This document shows, piece after piece, positions 40,962 through 48,935 of a DNA stretch of 64,000 bases. A program made the position numbers and the translations under genes. This DNA comes from Polyangiaceae bacterium (GTDB lineage Bacteria; Myxococcota_A; Polyangia; Polyangiales; Polyangiaceae): NCBI GenBank assembly GCA_013214025.1, contig JABSRN010000005.1, positions 1 through 64,000 of the forward strand, in the 5' to 3' direction. The notes under the pieces are model-generated. The model ran no database searches. It was not told the origin of the DNA and worked only from the letters and a program-made list of their open reading frames with translations. How positions within the stretch are numbered: position 1 is the stretch's first letter; each line of letters opens with the position of its first letter.

Positions 40962-43935
40962 AAATCGTGTCGCGGCGCTTGAGACTGATGAGAATGCCCA
41001 CGAATAGGATAAACATCATCGTGCCTAGCACCAAGGGCGGTAACCAGGCGGTCGTGTAGTCCGTAAATCCCCAGGCACCGTTGTAGTTGTCCGATGCGAT
41101 CTGCGCTTCGGCGCAATGGAATTTCCCGTCCACAACGAAGTTATCCGCGCTGTTCAGCTTGGGGTTGTTCATATCTATCACCCAGGCCGGGTCGTTCTGA
41201 ATAGCCATGCGCTCTTGAGCGACCACTCCCTGGAAACCCCAGCGAGCTGGCACCACCATCATAGGCCAGCGAAGCAATTCGTTGGTGGTGAGGGGGACCA
41301 TGAGACCGCCGAGAACGACCTGAGGGATCAGGGCGATGGGGGTCAGCGCCATCGCCGCCTCACTGCTGTCGACAATGGCGCTGAGCAAGAGCCCGAGTGC
41401 TACGGAGTTCATCGCGGTCATCACCATGGTGAACAAGCTGATGCCGAAGGCTGGCATGCCGCCATTAAAATCTAAGGAGAAAAACACGATGGTGAGCAAC
41501 ACCGTGCACTGGATAAGACATACTGCAGCTAGCAACAGAAATTTGCTGAGCACGTAGTTGAGCAGTCCCAGGTTGACCATGCGTTCGCGCATATAGATGG
41601 CGCGTTCACTCACAATCTCCCGGGCGGCGTTGCTCGTGCCAAACCAAACGGAGGCGACCACCAAGAAGAATATCGCCCCGGAGTTGTCGGGGGTGGTCTG
41701 CATGTTGTTGAGGAAGCTCATACCGCCGTCCTCGAGGGCGCTCCCTGACCGCTTGCTGAGCTCTTGGAGGGCGCCGAGGCACCAATAGGGCATGGCGTCT
41801 TTTTGTCCGCCGAATACGACGGCGAGTAGCACGCCGATGATTGGTGCCTGGGCGAGCATGATCGCCGTGCCGCCGATGTCTCGGGTCTTGATCCGAGCGT
41901 AGCGACTCAGCAGTAAGCGGAACTGGCCGTTGGTTTTCGGTCTGCCGCTGGGCAGTGCCTGAGTTTCGCCGCCGGTGCCCACCGCCCGTCTTCCCGAATA
42001 CATATTCTGGAAGGTCGGATCGTTCTTCTTGAAAAAATCATCGTGCCATTCCCGAGCGGCGGCAAAACGCGATGTTTCCCGCTTCGCTGTTGGGTCCGCG
42101 GCACTCACGCGCTCCCACATGGGTTGCTCGCGCTGATTGAGCATGTCGAACATGTCGCGCGGGTTGTCGACGTCGTTGAGCTTGCCAAGCTGTTCCCGGA
42201 AGCTGCCGAAGAAGCGGTAGGCATCAGGGCTTGTCGGCCCGTAAAACATCGGGATGCCGCCTTGTCCCATGATGAGAGCGAGGTTAAACTTCTCGAACTC
42301 GTCCTTCGCGGGCTGATGAATAGTCGTGATGATGGTCTTGCCTGTCTCGCGGGCGAAATCGGCGAGCAAGCTGACGAGAGCAGTGGTGTCGTCGGCGGCC
42401 AGACCGCTGGTGGGTTCATCGAGGAACATGATGACGGGATCCGTCACCAACTCCATGGCGATGTTGACGCGCTTACGCTGCCCGCCGCTAAGGATTTTCT
42501 TTTCTGGCTTGCCGATTTGCAGATGCATCACGGATTCCAACCCCAGTTGTTGGAGCGTCGTCAGGACGCGGCGGTCGATCTCTTCGTCGGAGTAGTCGGG
42601 CGGCAAACGGAACTTGGCGCTGTAGCGCACGGCTTCCCATACGGTCAGTTCCGGGTGAACGATGTCGTCCTGGGGCACGTAGCCGATGGAGCCTCGAAGG
42701 TTGTCGTAGATGGCGTAGAGGTTTTCGCCATTGATGCGCACCTGACCGGCGGTAGGCGGCAGGTACCCGTTGAGGGTCAGCAGGAGCGTCGTTTTGCCGG
42801 CGCCGCTGGGCCCCATCAGAGCGATGAAGTCGCCGGGCAGAGCCTTGAAGCTCACGTGATCGAGCAAGGTCTTCAGTGTGCCCGGTTGATCGCGGTCGTT
42901 CACCTGGATGACAAGATCCCAGGCTTCGATTTCGTAGAGCGGGCGCCCCTCCCAGGATTCCGAGTCCTCGACCACGATGTCGACTTCGTCGGCGGCTGTT
43001 TGAATTAACAGCGGCATGGGGCCGACGAAAACCTTCTCGCCGTTGCCGACCTTGACCTTTTGTCCGGGGGCCAGGCGTTCGCCGCGTACGTAGGTGCCGT
43101 TCGCCGAGCCCCGGTCTTCGATCATGAACTGATCGCCGATCTTGTGCAGGAAGGCATGGTGGCTCGACACCTGTACATTTTCGACCTGAATGTCGTTCTC
43201 TGGCGTACGCCCGATGGTCTTGACGCTGGGCTCGCCCATGCCCATCGAAACGTGTCCGATGATGGTCTTGTGCTTGGCGCGCGACGGTTTTGGACTAGAT
43301 GCGGATGCGGGTGCCCCCGGGACGGCGCCGGCAGCCGCTGCCAGAGCGGCGGGCGAGGGCGGCGGAGCATGGGTCGGCGCTTCTAGGGAGGCAGCGAGCT
43401 GCTGCAGCAGCGGCACCGAAAACGGGATCGGACCCATCGCGGTGATCGCGTTGGGAGTGAGTTGGCTCGGCGCATTGGGAGGCAATCGCTGGGAGTCCAC
43501 CCAAGTGCCGGCGGTGGATTGATTGTCGGTGACCGTCAGTGGGTTCAGACTGACCGTGGCGTGCAGACCGGAGGCATTGGGGTGGTCAATGACGACATGC
43601 ACGCGGGCGGGGTCACGCCCGAAGATAATTTGACCGGCAGCCGGGGGAGCCTGTCCCATGCGGAGCAACATCAAGGTGATGAGCGGATGCACCACCGGAA
43701 CCGGAGTCTGCGCGACGGTGAACGGCGTTCGGAAATCGAAGGGCACAGTGGTGCCGGCGGCGACCGCTTGACCGTTCGCCGTACAGGGGGCGCCGTTAAT
43801 GGATTCGAAGTGCAGCCCGTCCGCTTGCTTGGTAATCCGAGCGTGTTCGGGCTGGATGCCTGGACCCTGCAGGGAAATATCGCAGTTGGCGGCTGAGCCG
43901 ATGGTGATGCTTTGCTTAGAGAGCCCCGGTATCAT
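40960..43935 (-). CDS. ABC transporter (ABCG type) with three N-terminal FHA-like domains
   Basis: 991 residues from ATG 43935 (a TTG at 44001 would add 22). Domain order: FHA-like 1 (~1-75; IGSAANCDISL, QPEHARI), FHA-like 2 (~100-180; IIFGRDPARVHVVI, SGLHATV), a Pro/Ala linker, a canonical FHA 3 (~235-315; TIGRTPENDI, SSHHAFL, GSANGTYV), an ABC ATPase (~345-590; Walker A GPSGAGKTTL, signature ILSGGQRKRVN, Walker B VIMFLDEPTSGL), then an ABC-2 permease with about six helices (~690-985). It is a half-size exporter that must dimerise. Rv1747 of mycobacteria, an FHA-ABC transporter controlled by a Ser/Thr kinase, is the nearest architecture I know, though it carries two FHA domains. It is the last of three FHA genes in a row. 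Confidence 0.92.
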   Translation of the reverse strand: MIPGLSKQSITIGSAANCDISLQGPGIQPEHARITKQADGLHFESINGAPCTANGQAVAAGTTVPFDFRTPFTVAQTPVPVVHPLITLMLLRMGQAPPAAGQIIFGRDPARVHVVIDHPNASGLHATVSLNPLTVTDNQSTAGTWVDSQRLPPNAPSQLTPNAITAMGPIPFSVPLLQQLAASLEAPTHAPPPSPAALAAAAGAVPGAPASASSPKPSRAKHKTIIGHVSMGMGEPSVKTIGRTPENDIQVENVQVSSHHAFLHKIGDQFMIEDRGSANGTYVRGERLAPGQKVKVGNGEKVFVGPMPLLIQTAADEVDIVVEDSESWEGRPLYEIEAWDLVIQVNDRDQPGTLKTLLDHVSFKALPGDFIALMGPSGAGKTTLLLTLNGYLPPTAGQVRINGENLYAIYDNLRGSIGYVPQDDIVHPELTVWEAVRYSAKFRLPPDYSDEEIDRRVLTTLQQLGLESVMHLQIGKPEKKILSGGQRKRVNIAMELVTDPVIMFLDEPTSGLAADDTTALVSLLADFARETGKTIITTIHQPAKDEFEKFNLALIMGQGGIPMFYGPTSPDAYRFFGSFREQLGKLNDVDNPRDMFDMLNQREQPMWERVSAADPTAKRETSRFAAAREWHDDFFKKNDPTFQNMYSGRRAVGTGGETQALPSGRPKTNGQFRLLLSRYARIKTRDIGGTAIMLAQAPIIGVLLAVVFGGQKDAMPYWCLGALQELSKRSGSALEDGGMSFLNNMQTTPDNSGAIFFLVVASVWFGTSNAAREIVSERAIYMRERMVNLGLLNYVLSKFLLLAAVCLIQCTVLLTIVFFSLDFNGGMPAFGISLFTMVMTAMNSVALGLLLSAIVDSSEAAMALTPIALIPQVVLGGLMVPLTTNELLRWPMMVVPARWGFQGVVAQERMAIQNDPAWVIDMNNPKLNSADNFVVDGKFHCAEAQIASDNYNGAWGFTDYTTAWLPPLVLGTMMFILFVGILISLKRRDTI

Positions 43936-44102
43936 TCGCCATGAATACACCGCCTGGGTCGCGGATGGAACGGAGGGCCGCGCCCCGAATCCACGAAACA
44001 AACAATTTCTGACGCTGGGTCGAGGACAGGGACGGAGCTCCCTGGGCTCGCTCCGTCAAAGAGGATGACGGCGAGTTGTGTTCACCCGGCGGGATTTTCG
44101 GG

Positions 44103-46169
44103 CTAGCTGAGCTGGACGCTGAATTCAACGGGGCCGAACTTCACGACACTGCCGTGAGGCACTAGGCTCCACGTACCGGCTGCGATCCGCGCACCGCCGA
44201 CGAAGGTGCCGTTGTTGCTGCCTTCGTCGCGCACCATGAGCTGACCGTTCTCGATCCGAAGAGTGGCGTGAACGCCGGATACCGAGGGAGCGTTGAGCAA
44301 GATCCCGCATTGGGCACTGTCGCGCCCGGCGCGAATGTCCCCGCCGAGCATTACCGTGAACATTCCGGTAGAGCCCTGGAGGGTGGCGGTGCTCGCATTG
44401 GCGGGCGCTGCGGCTACGGGGGCAGGGACCCCGGCATGGATGGGGGCTGGGGTGGCGGCCGCAGCGGCGGGCTTCTTGCCACCGCGGAAGACGACGACGA
44501 CGAGCAGTGCGACCACGATGAGGCCCAGCAAGCCGCCGAGGATTAGGAGCAGCGGCAGAGGTGCGGTTGTAGCCTTTACCTGGAGGATGTTCTCAGCAGT
44601 GACTCCGCTCGTCCGATGGGCGCGGTTGTCGTAAATCACGACCCGCGCGACGCCGTTATCTCCGGAACCGTGAATCAGCTTGTCGTTGTCCGGGATTTCG
44701 TACTCCACGAAGGTGTCCGTCGCCTCGATGACTTTGCCACGCATACCCATGGCAATCAGTTGCTGCTGGGCGCGCTTGGCTTGATCGATGTTCTTGCCGC
44801 CCAAATCCGGAGGAGCCTGTTGTCCAGCCGGCAAGAAGTAGATTTCCGCGCGATCTTTTTCGCCGCTCCAGCAGAACTCGCCGAACACTTTTAGTCGTCC
44901 ACCGGGGTATATGCCGCCTTCGCGGTTCACCATCTCCGTGGTGTACTTGACATTGACGTCTAAGGGCCAGGTGCTGGGATCGATGCCGACCGGCACATCC
45001 TTGAAAGTGTTGTCCCCCAGGATCGGCGGATTGACGTTGTTGAACACGAGCTTGAAGGTTTGTTCGACCTTCGGCGCAATGCACGAGACCCGCCATTTGA
45101 CGAGGTACATCTTGGAGAAGCGGGTCCGAACCGCGTTCACGATGGCTTTGGCGCGGGAGCCTTGCCCGGCGCGCATCACGCTGAAAAATCCGCCAATCTC
45201 AGGGTTGGCGAGGTTCTGCATGAATGCCGCGGAGTTTTGAGCGAACTCCTCAAAAGTGCGGTGGGGGAACAACACGGAAATAACCGGCACCGGTGCCTTG
45301 GGCAGCGCCGTGTTGTCCTTGGGGAAACGCCCGCCGGTCATGTACTTGGCGACTTCCATCGCGCCAGGGCCGGACGTCGAAGGATCGGTGCCACCAAAGC
45401 CGCTGGACAGCACGACCATCGTTTGGTGCATGGGCACCTTGATGCCGCCGCCTACATTGCCGAGGGCCTTGAAGCCGTCGGTTGCCGCATTCTTGATGAT
45501 GTTCAGCAGCGGACGAGAGCGGCCGGAGCTTCGAGATACGGACGATACGGATTTGGCAAAACTGAGGGCCTTCTTCTTTTTCGACGCCGGCAGCCAGTGA
45601 GAGTCGCTGACCACCTGTCGATCGTTGAAGAACATGATGTTCACGATGTCGTTGGGCGCCATGCTCCGGACGAACTGTTCCGCGAGGGTTTTGGCGGCGC
45701 CAAAGCCCTTGCCCATGCGGCGATCGGCATCGATCAGAATGAGCCAGGCTGTACCAACGCCGGGTTGCCGTGCGCTTTCGCCCCACTTCGTGTGGCTGAG
45801 GTACTTGGCGGGACGATCCGTGCCGTCTACGGCGACCGTGAATATGGCGTTGGCGCTGGGGAAGGGAAACGGCTGGTAGAGCGCGTTCTTTTTATCCATG
45901 GCCGCAGCCACGCAGTCGAGGCGACTGTTTCGGCTGAGGGAGGCGCAGTGCCCGGTGGCTTCGTTGATGCGCTTGCTTTGCACCACTTCGATCACCGTGG
46001 TGATGACGGGGGCACCATTTTCCTGTGTGGCTCTGGGGTCGATGCGCAAGATGTGCGCTTCGGGGGCGGCTACCGCGTTGCTCACCGAGCTCACGAGTAG
46101 CAGGCAGGTGGCGAGCAGTACACGCCAGGGGCTAAGGGGGCCGAGGGGGTTCGCCGGGTTCCGAGTCAT
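44103..46169 (-). CDS. vWA - transmembrane - FHA signalling protein
   Basis: 688 residues from ATG 46169, where a clean signal peptide begins (SPWRVLLATCLLLVSSVSNA); the open frame upstream to 46475 overlaps the next gene and is rejected. An extracytoplasmic vWA-like domain follows (TAWLILIDADRRMGKGFGAA, TMVVLSSGFGG); its MIDAS reads DxDRR and lacks the serines, so metal binding is doubtful. Then a large beta-rich region, one transmembrane helix (LPLLLILGGLLGLIVVALLV), a Pro/Ala linker and a C-terminal cytoplasmic FHA domain (DIRAGRDSAQCGILL, VSGVHATLRI, GSNNGTFVGG). So it links an outside ligand to inside phosphothreonine recognition. It lies between the zinc-ribbon FHA gene and the FHA-ABC gene on the same strand. 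Confidence 0.85.
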   Translation of the reverse strand: MTRNPANPLGPLSPWRVLLATCLLLVSSVSNAVAAPEAHILRIDPRATQENGAPVITTVIEVVQSKRINEATGHCASLSRNSRLDCVAAAMDKKNALYQPFPFPSANAIFTVAVDGTDRPAKYLSHTKWGESARQPGVGTAWLILIDADRRMGKGFGAAKTLAEQFVRSMAPNDIVNIMFFNDRQVVSDSHWLPASKKKKALSFAKSVSSVSRSSGRSRPLLNIIKNAATDGFKALGNVGGGIKVPMHQTMVVLSSGFGGTDPSTSGPGAMEVAKYMTGGRFPKDNTALPKAPVPVISVLFPHRTFEEFAQNSAAFMQNLANPEIGGFFSVMRAGQGSRAKAIVNAVRTRFSKMYLVKWRVSCIAPKVEQTFKLVFNNVNPPILGDNTFKDVPVGIDPSTWPLDVNVKYTTEMVNREGGIYPGGRLKVFGEFCWSGEKDRAEIYFLPAGQQAPPDLGGKNIDQAKRAQQQLIAMGMRGKVIEATDTFVEYEIPDNDKLIHGSGDNGVARVVIYDNRAHRTSGVTAENILQVKATTAPLPLLLILGGLLGLIVVALLVVVVFRGGKKPAAAAATPAPIHAGVPAPVAAAPANASTATLQGSTGMFTVMLGGDIRAGRDSAQCGILLNAPSVSGVHATLRIENGQLMVRDEGSNNGTFVGGARIAAGTWSLVPHGSVVKFGPVEFSVQLS

Positions 46170-46248
46170 GCTGAATCTTTCGGGAGTGCTCAAAGCTGGG
46201 GGGATGAGGGCATGCGAGGCTCCGGGGAGCCGGCTGCGGTAGGTGGGT

Positions 46249-47250
46249 TCAGACGATCTTGACGATGACGCTGAAGAGTCCGAAGCGAATACGATCGCCG
46301 TCTTGAAGTTCGCGCTTTTCGCCGGGGTTGAGTGGCACGTCGGCGACGGCTGTGCCGTTGGTGCTGCCCGTGTCTTCGAGCAATACCCGTCCGGGTCGAG
46401 CGGCTGCGACGAGCAACGCGTGGCGAGACGACGTGGTCGGGTGGGCGATTTCGATATCGAGCCCCTGCACGGCACCCTGTCGCCCGACGTAGTTTTGCCC
46501 TTGGAAGATTGGCCAGAAGTGCCCGAGTTGTTCTGTTTCGTAGCTCACTAGAAATCCGGCGAGCACTCGAGGGGCATCGGGCGGTAGACTGAGTGGGTTG
46601 GCGCCCTTGGGGACGGGCGGCGGAGCCGCGGCTGCTGGTGGCGCTGCGGCTACGGGCGGCTGATATGCGGGCGGCTGATATGCGGGCGGCTGATATGCGG
46701 GTGGCTGATACGCGGGTGGCGCTTGAGGCTGGGGCTGGGGCTGGGCCGCCGGAGGCTGAGCCACCGGCGGCTGCTGGTACGCGTGGGGAGGGGGCGCGGC
46801 TTGGGGAGGCGGCTGTTGGTAGGCGGGCGCCCCTGGAGCAGGTGGCTGCTGATACACGGGCGCGCCCGGAGCTGGTGCGGCATGGGGCGGAGGCTGTTGC
46901 AGCGACGCATGACTAACCTGTTGTGGATTGGCGCCAGGCGACTGTGCGCCGAAGCCCGGCACGACAGCTTGTCCCGGCGCGGGGGCAGCGACCGGTGGTA
47001 CGCCGGGCTGGGCCGGCATGGGATTGGTCGTTGGGATCGCTGCTTGGGGGGCGGGCTGTTGGTAGCCCGGTGGTGCACCAGCGGGGGCCATCGGTGCAGC
47101 GGGCGCTACGGGCACTGGCGCAGCAGGCGCTTGAGGGGCAGGCGCTCCGGTGTCTGGTGGTGCCAAGGAATCACCGATGGAAGCTCCGCATGAAACGCAG
47201 AATCTACTGGTGGGCTTGTTCTGCCCACCGCACCGCTGGCACACCACCAT
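46249..47250 (-). CDS. Zinc-ribbon, proline-rich, FHA-domain protein
   Basis: 333 residues. It starts with a zinc ribbon (CQRCGGQNKPTSRFCVSCGA, two CxxC pairs), continues with ~190 residues of Pro/Ala/Gln (PPAYQ units from a 15-bp repeat), and ends with an FHA domain at ~245-333 (YVGRQGAVQGLDIEIAHPTT, SSRHALLVAAARPG, DTGSTNGTAVADV). All canonical FHA residues (GR, SxxH, NG) are present, so phosphothreonine binding is expected. Cytoplasmic. A gggaggaat Shine-Dalgarno precedes ATG 47250. First gene of the FHA trio. Confidence 0.88.
   Translation of the reverse strand: MVVCQRCGGQNKPTSRFCVSCGASIGDSLAPPDTGAPAPQAPAAPVPVAPAAPMAPAGAPPGYQQPAPQAAIPTTNPMPAQPGVPPVAAPAPGQAVVPGFGAQSPGANPQQVSHASLQQPPPHAAPAPGAPVYQQPPAPGAPAYQQPPPQAAPPPHAYQQPPVAQPPAAQPQPQPQAPPAYQPPAYQPPAYQPPAYQPPVAAAPPAAAAPPPVPKGANPLSLPPDAPRVLAGFLVSYETEQLGHFWPIFQGQNYVGRQGAVQGLDIEIAHPTTSSRHALLVAAARPGRVLLEDTGSTNGTAVADVPLNPGEKRELQDGDRIRFGLFSVIVKIV
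46654..46713. repeat. 15-bp coding tandem repeat, 4 copies
   Basis: gggcggctgatatgc at 46654-46668, 46669-46683 and 46684-46698, with a fourth copy differing at two positions to 46713. It encodes PPAYQ repeats of the zinc-ribbon FHA protein; copy-number changes stay in frame. Confidence 0.95.
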
Positions 47251-47480
47251 CTAAGTTCATTCCTCCCGCTCAGCCCCAACCTAGGATGAGCCCATGCAGC
47301 ATACAGCGTGTGTCAATCAGGGTGTAGTCTGACGCAGAATTGCTTCGTCTTCTGAGGCGATCCTTAAGGAAGCACTTAGACGTTCGCCAAGCCGAGGGGC
47401 GGCTGAACAGCCGGGACTGCGCTTGAGCTGCATCGTTGCTGGAACGAGAGGTTGCCGGAATGAGAGCGTGCTGGAACGCG

Positions 47481-47511
47481 AAAACGCCGTCCGGATCTTG
47501 TCGGACGGCGT
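47481..47511 (-). terminator. Intrinsic terminator of rplS
   Basis: On the plus strand ACGCCGTCCG (47484-47493) and CGGACGGCGT (47502-47511) form a perfect 10-bp stem with an 8-nt loop. The aaaa before it is a T-run on the minus strand, the direction of rplS, whose stop codon is 39 nt upstream. Confidence 0.85.
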
Positions 47512-47516
47512 CGGGT

Positions 47517-47536
47517 GAGCCCGAGGGGACTCGAAC
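47517..47536 (-). pseudogene. Possible tRNA 3'-end remnant
   Basis: Read on the minus strand, GTTCGAGTCCCCTCGGGCTC looks like the T-loop, T-stem 3' arm and acceptor 3' arm of a tRNA, followed by ACCC where ACCA is usual. The matching 5' T-stem arm is not present (GGACA would have to be AGGGG), and upstream is rplS coding sequence, so no full tRNA exists. It lies between the rplS stop and its terminator. It may be a leftover attachment site or coincidence. Confidence 0.4.
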
Positions 47537-47549
47537 TGTCCGCGTGCAA

Positions 47550-47906
47550 TCAGCGATCGCGACGATCTTTGACGCGAGCGGCCTTGCCCTTGAGCTCACG
47601 CAGATAGAACAGACGACCCTGGCGAACGACGCCCTGGCTCTCCACTTCGATCTTCTCAAGACGCGGGGTGTGGAGCATGAATGTTCGTTCAACACCTACG
47701 TGAAAGCTGGTTTTTCGTACGGTGATGGTCGAGCGGGCGCCGGCTCGGCGTTGCTTGATTAGGATCCCACGGAAGACCTGGACGCGAAGTTTGTCGCCTT
47801 CCACAATCTTGTAGTGAACGGCTAGCGTGTCACCGACGCGGAACTTCGGGATATCGTCCCGAAGGTTCTTGGTTTCTAAAGCCTGTAATCGTGCGGAAAG
47901 CGACAT
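47550..47906 (-). CDS. rplS: Ribosomal protein bL19
   Basis: 118 residues from ATG 47906 (MSLSARLQALETKNLRDDIP), close to the usual ~115. FRVGDTLAVHYKIVEGDKLR, VFRGILIKQRRAGARSTITV and RKTSFHVGVERTFMLHTPRL are diagnostic. bL19 sits at the 30S-50S interface. In most bacteria rplS follows rpsP-rimM-trmD; here none of these is adjacent and the gene is monocistronic with its own terminator. Divergent from rplC across 360 nt. Confidence 0.97.
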   Translation of the reverse strand: MSLSARLQALETKNLRDDIPKFRVGDTLAVHYKIVEGDKLRVQVFRGILIKQRRAGARSTITVRKTSFHVGVERTFMLHTPRLEKIEVESQGVVRQGRLFYLRELKGKAARVKDRRDR

Positions 47907-48173
47907 CGTCTCACGTCCTACTTTGGGTGCCTCGAGGCGGGAAAAGTGCGCCGGCAAAGATGCCGGGAAAACCCGAGGGGTGCGGCATTATGCATAACGG
48001 CCGAGGTCCGTCAACGCCTCGAAATTCCAGAGCTTCGCTTTTTATCCCGGGGCTGTCCGGATTGGAGATGAGAATTCGCCGGCCTTTAGGCTGAATTGAC
48101 CGCTGTTCACTTGGTCAGCGGCCGATTCGGGAGGCTTTCCCCCGTAAAGTTAGCGGAAAACCCACCGCTTTGG
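47907..48173. other. Divergent promoter region of rplS and rplC
   Basis: Non-coding region between the two ribosomal-protein genes. It contains ccgctgttcacttggtcagcgg near 48100-48122, a short imperfect hairpin that could be part of an rplC leader or an operator. No known r-protein leader fold is recognised. An open frame from 48096 in rplC's frame is too unusual in composition to be coding. Confidence 0.4.
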
Positions 48174-48203
48174 TTGACGCCCCGCTCAGGGGCAAGCTAT
48201 CTC
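48174..48203 (+). promoter_or_regulatory. Candidate rplC promoter
   Basis: TTGACG (48174-48179) and TATCTC (48198-48203) with 18 nt between. The -10 is weak; position ~65 nt before the start codon is reasonable. Confidence 0.4.
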
Positions 48204-48266
48204 CCCATCCCCCGTGATGGTCCGGAGCTGGTGCTTCGAAGTAACAGCGGGATGAAGGCAAATAGC

Positions 48267-48935
48267 ATGAATACGAATCCCGGAACCCTAGCGCTGAAAC
48301 TCGGCATGACCCAGCTTGTCACCCCGGCAACGGGGGAGATCATCCCGTGCACTGTGGTGGATGTGACCAGTGTCGTCGTCGGCAAGCGGACAGAAGAGAA
48401 AGACGGCTACACCGCCTTGATCATCGGCCTCGGTAGTCGCCGAGAGAAGGTGACAAATAAGCCGCTCAAGGGTTTCTTTGAGAAGAACAAGATCGAGCCC
48501 AAGCAGCACCTCCGTGAGTTTCGCTGCACCCCAGAGTACGCCGCGACTTTAGAGATTGGCGCGAGCATGGATGCCTCCGCTCTGTTCGAAAAGGGACAGT
48601 TCGTCGACGTAAAGTCGGTCTCCAAAGGCCACGGCTTCACCGGCGTCATGGTGAGATACCACTTCCGCGGCGCCAAGCGCAGCCATGGTGCCCATGAAGT
48701 GATGCGTCACGGTGGATCCATCGGTACCAACATGACTCCGGGTCGTGTTTTCAAGGGTCGCAAGATGGCCGGTCAGCACGGCAACAAGGTCGTCAGCGTA
48801 CTCAATCAGAAGGTAGCCGAGGTTCTCGCCGAAGACGGTCTTGTCCTGATCTGCGGTGGCGTGCCGGGCAGCAAGAACGCGATCGTCGAGCTTCGCGGCG
48901 CCGTGAAGAAGAACGGTGGCAAGTCCAGCGAGTGA
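48267..48935 (+). CDS. rplC: Ribosomal protein uL3
   Basis: 222 residues from ATG 48267 (gaagg ~9 nt upstream); ATG 48252 is possible. ALKLGMTQLVTPATGEIIPC, KGHGFTGVMVRYHFRGAKRS, HGGSIGTNMTPGRVFKGRKM and GGVPGSKNAIVELRGAVKK are the uL3 core. One of the first proteins to bind 23S rRNA. It is not followed by rplD/rplW/rplB of the S10 operon but by two rRNA-methyltransferase-like genes, the first overlapping it by 20 nt. Intact, so functional; it may be the sole copy or a second one. Confidence 0.96.
   Translation: MNTNPGTLALKLGMTQLVTPATGEIIPCTVVDVTSVVVGKRTEEKDGYTALIIGLGSRREKVTNKPLKGFFEKNKIEPKQHLREFRCTPEYAATLEIGASMDASALFEKGQFVDVKSVSKGHGFTGVMVRYHFRGAKRSHGAHEVMRHGGSIGTNMTPGRVFKGRKMAGQHGNKVVSVLNQKVAEVLAEDGLVLICGGVPGSKNAIVELRGAVKKNGGKSSE

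Noticed and set aside
42043-43008. 321-codon plus-strand open frame
   Set aside because: Lies antisense to the ABC ATPase motifs of the FHA-ABC gene; composition is unlike a real protein.
46170-46475. N-terminal extension of the vWA-FHA protein
   Set aside because: It overlaps the FHA domain of the zinc-ribbon gene and lacks a start; the signal peptide at ATG 46169 is clear.
48096-48266. 57-residue N-terminal extension of uL3
   Set aside because: Not seen in uL3 proteins; good Shine-Dalgarno and conserved start lie at 48267, and a candidate promoter lies inside the extension.
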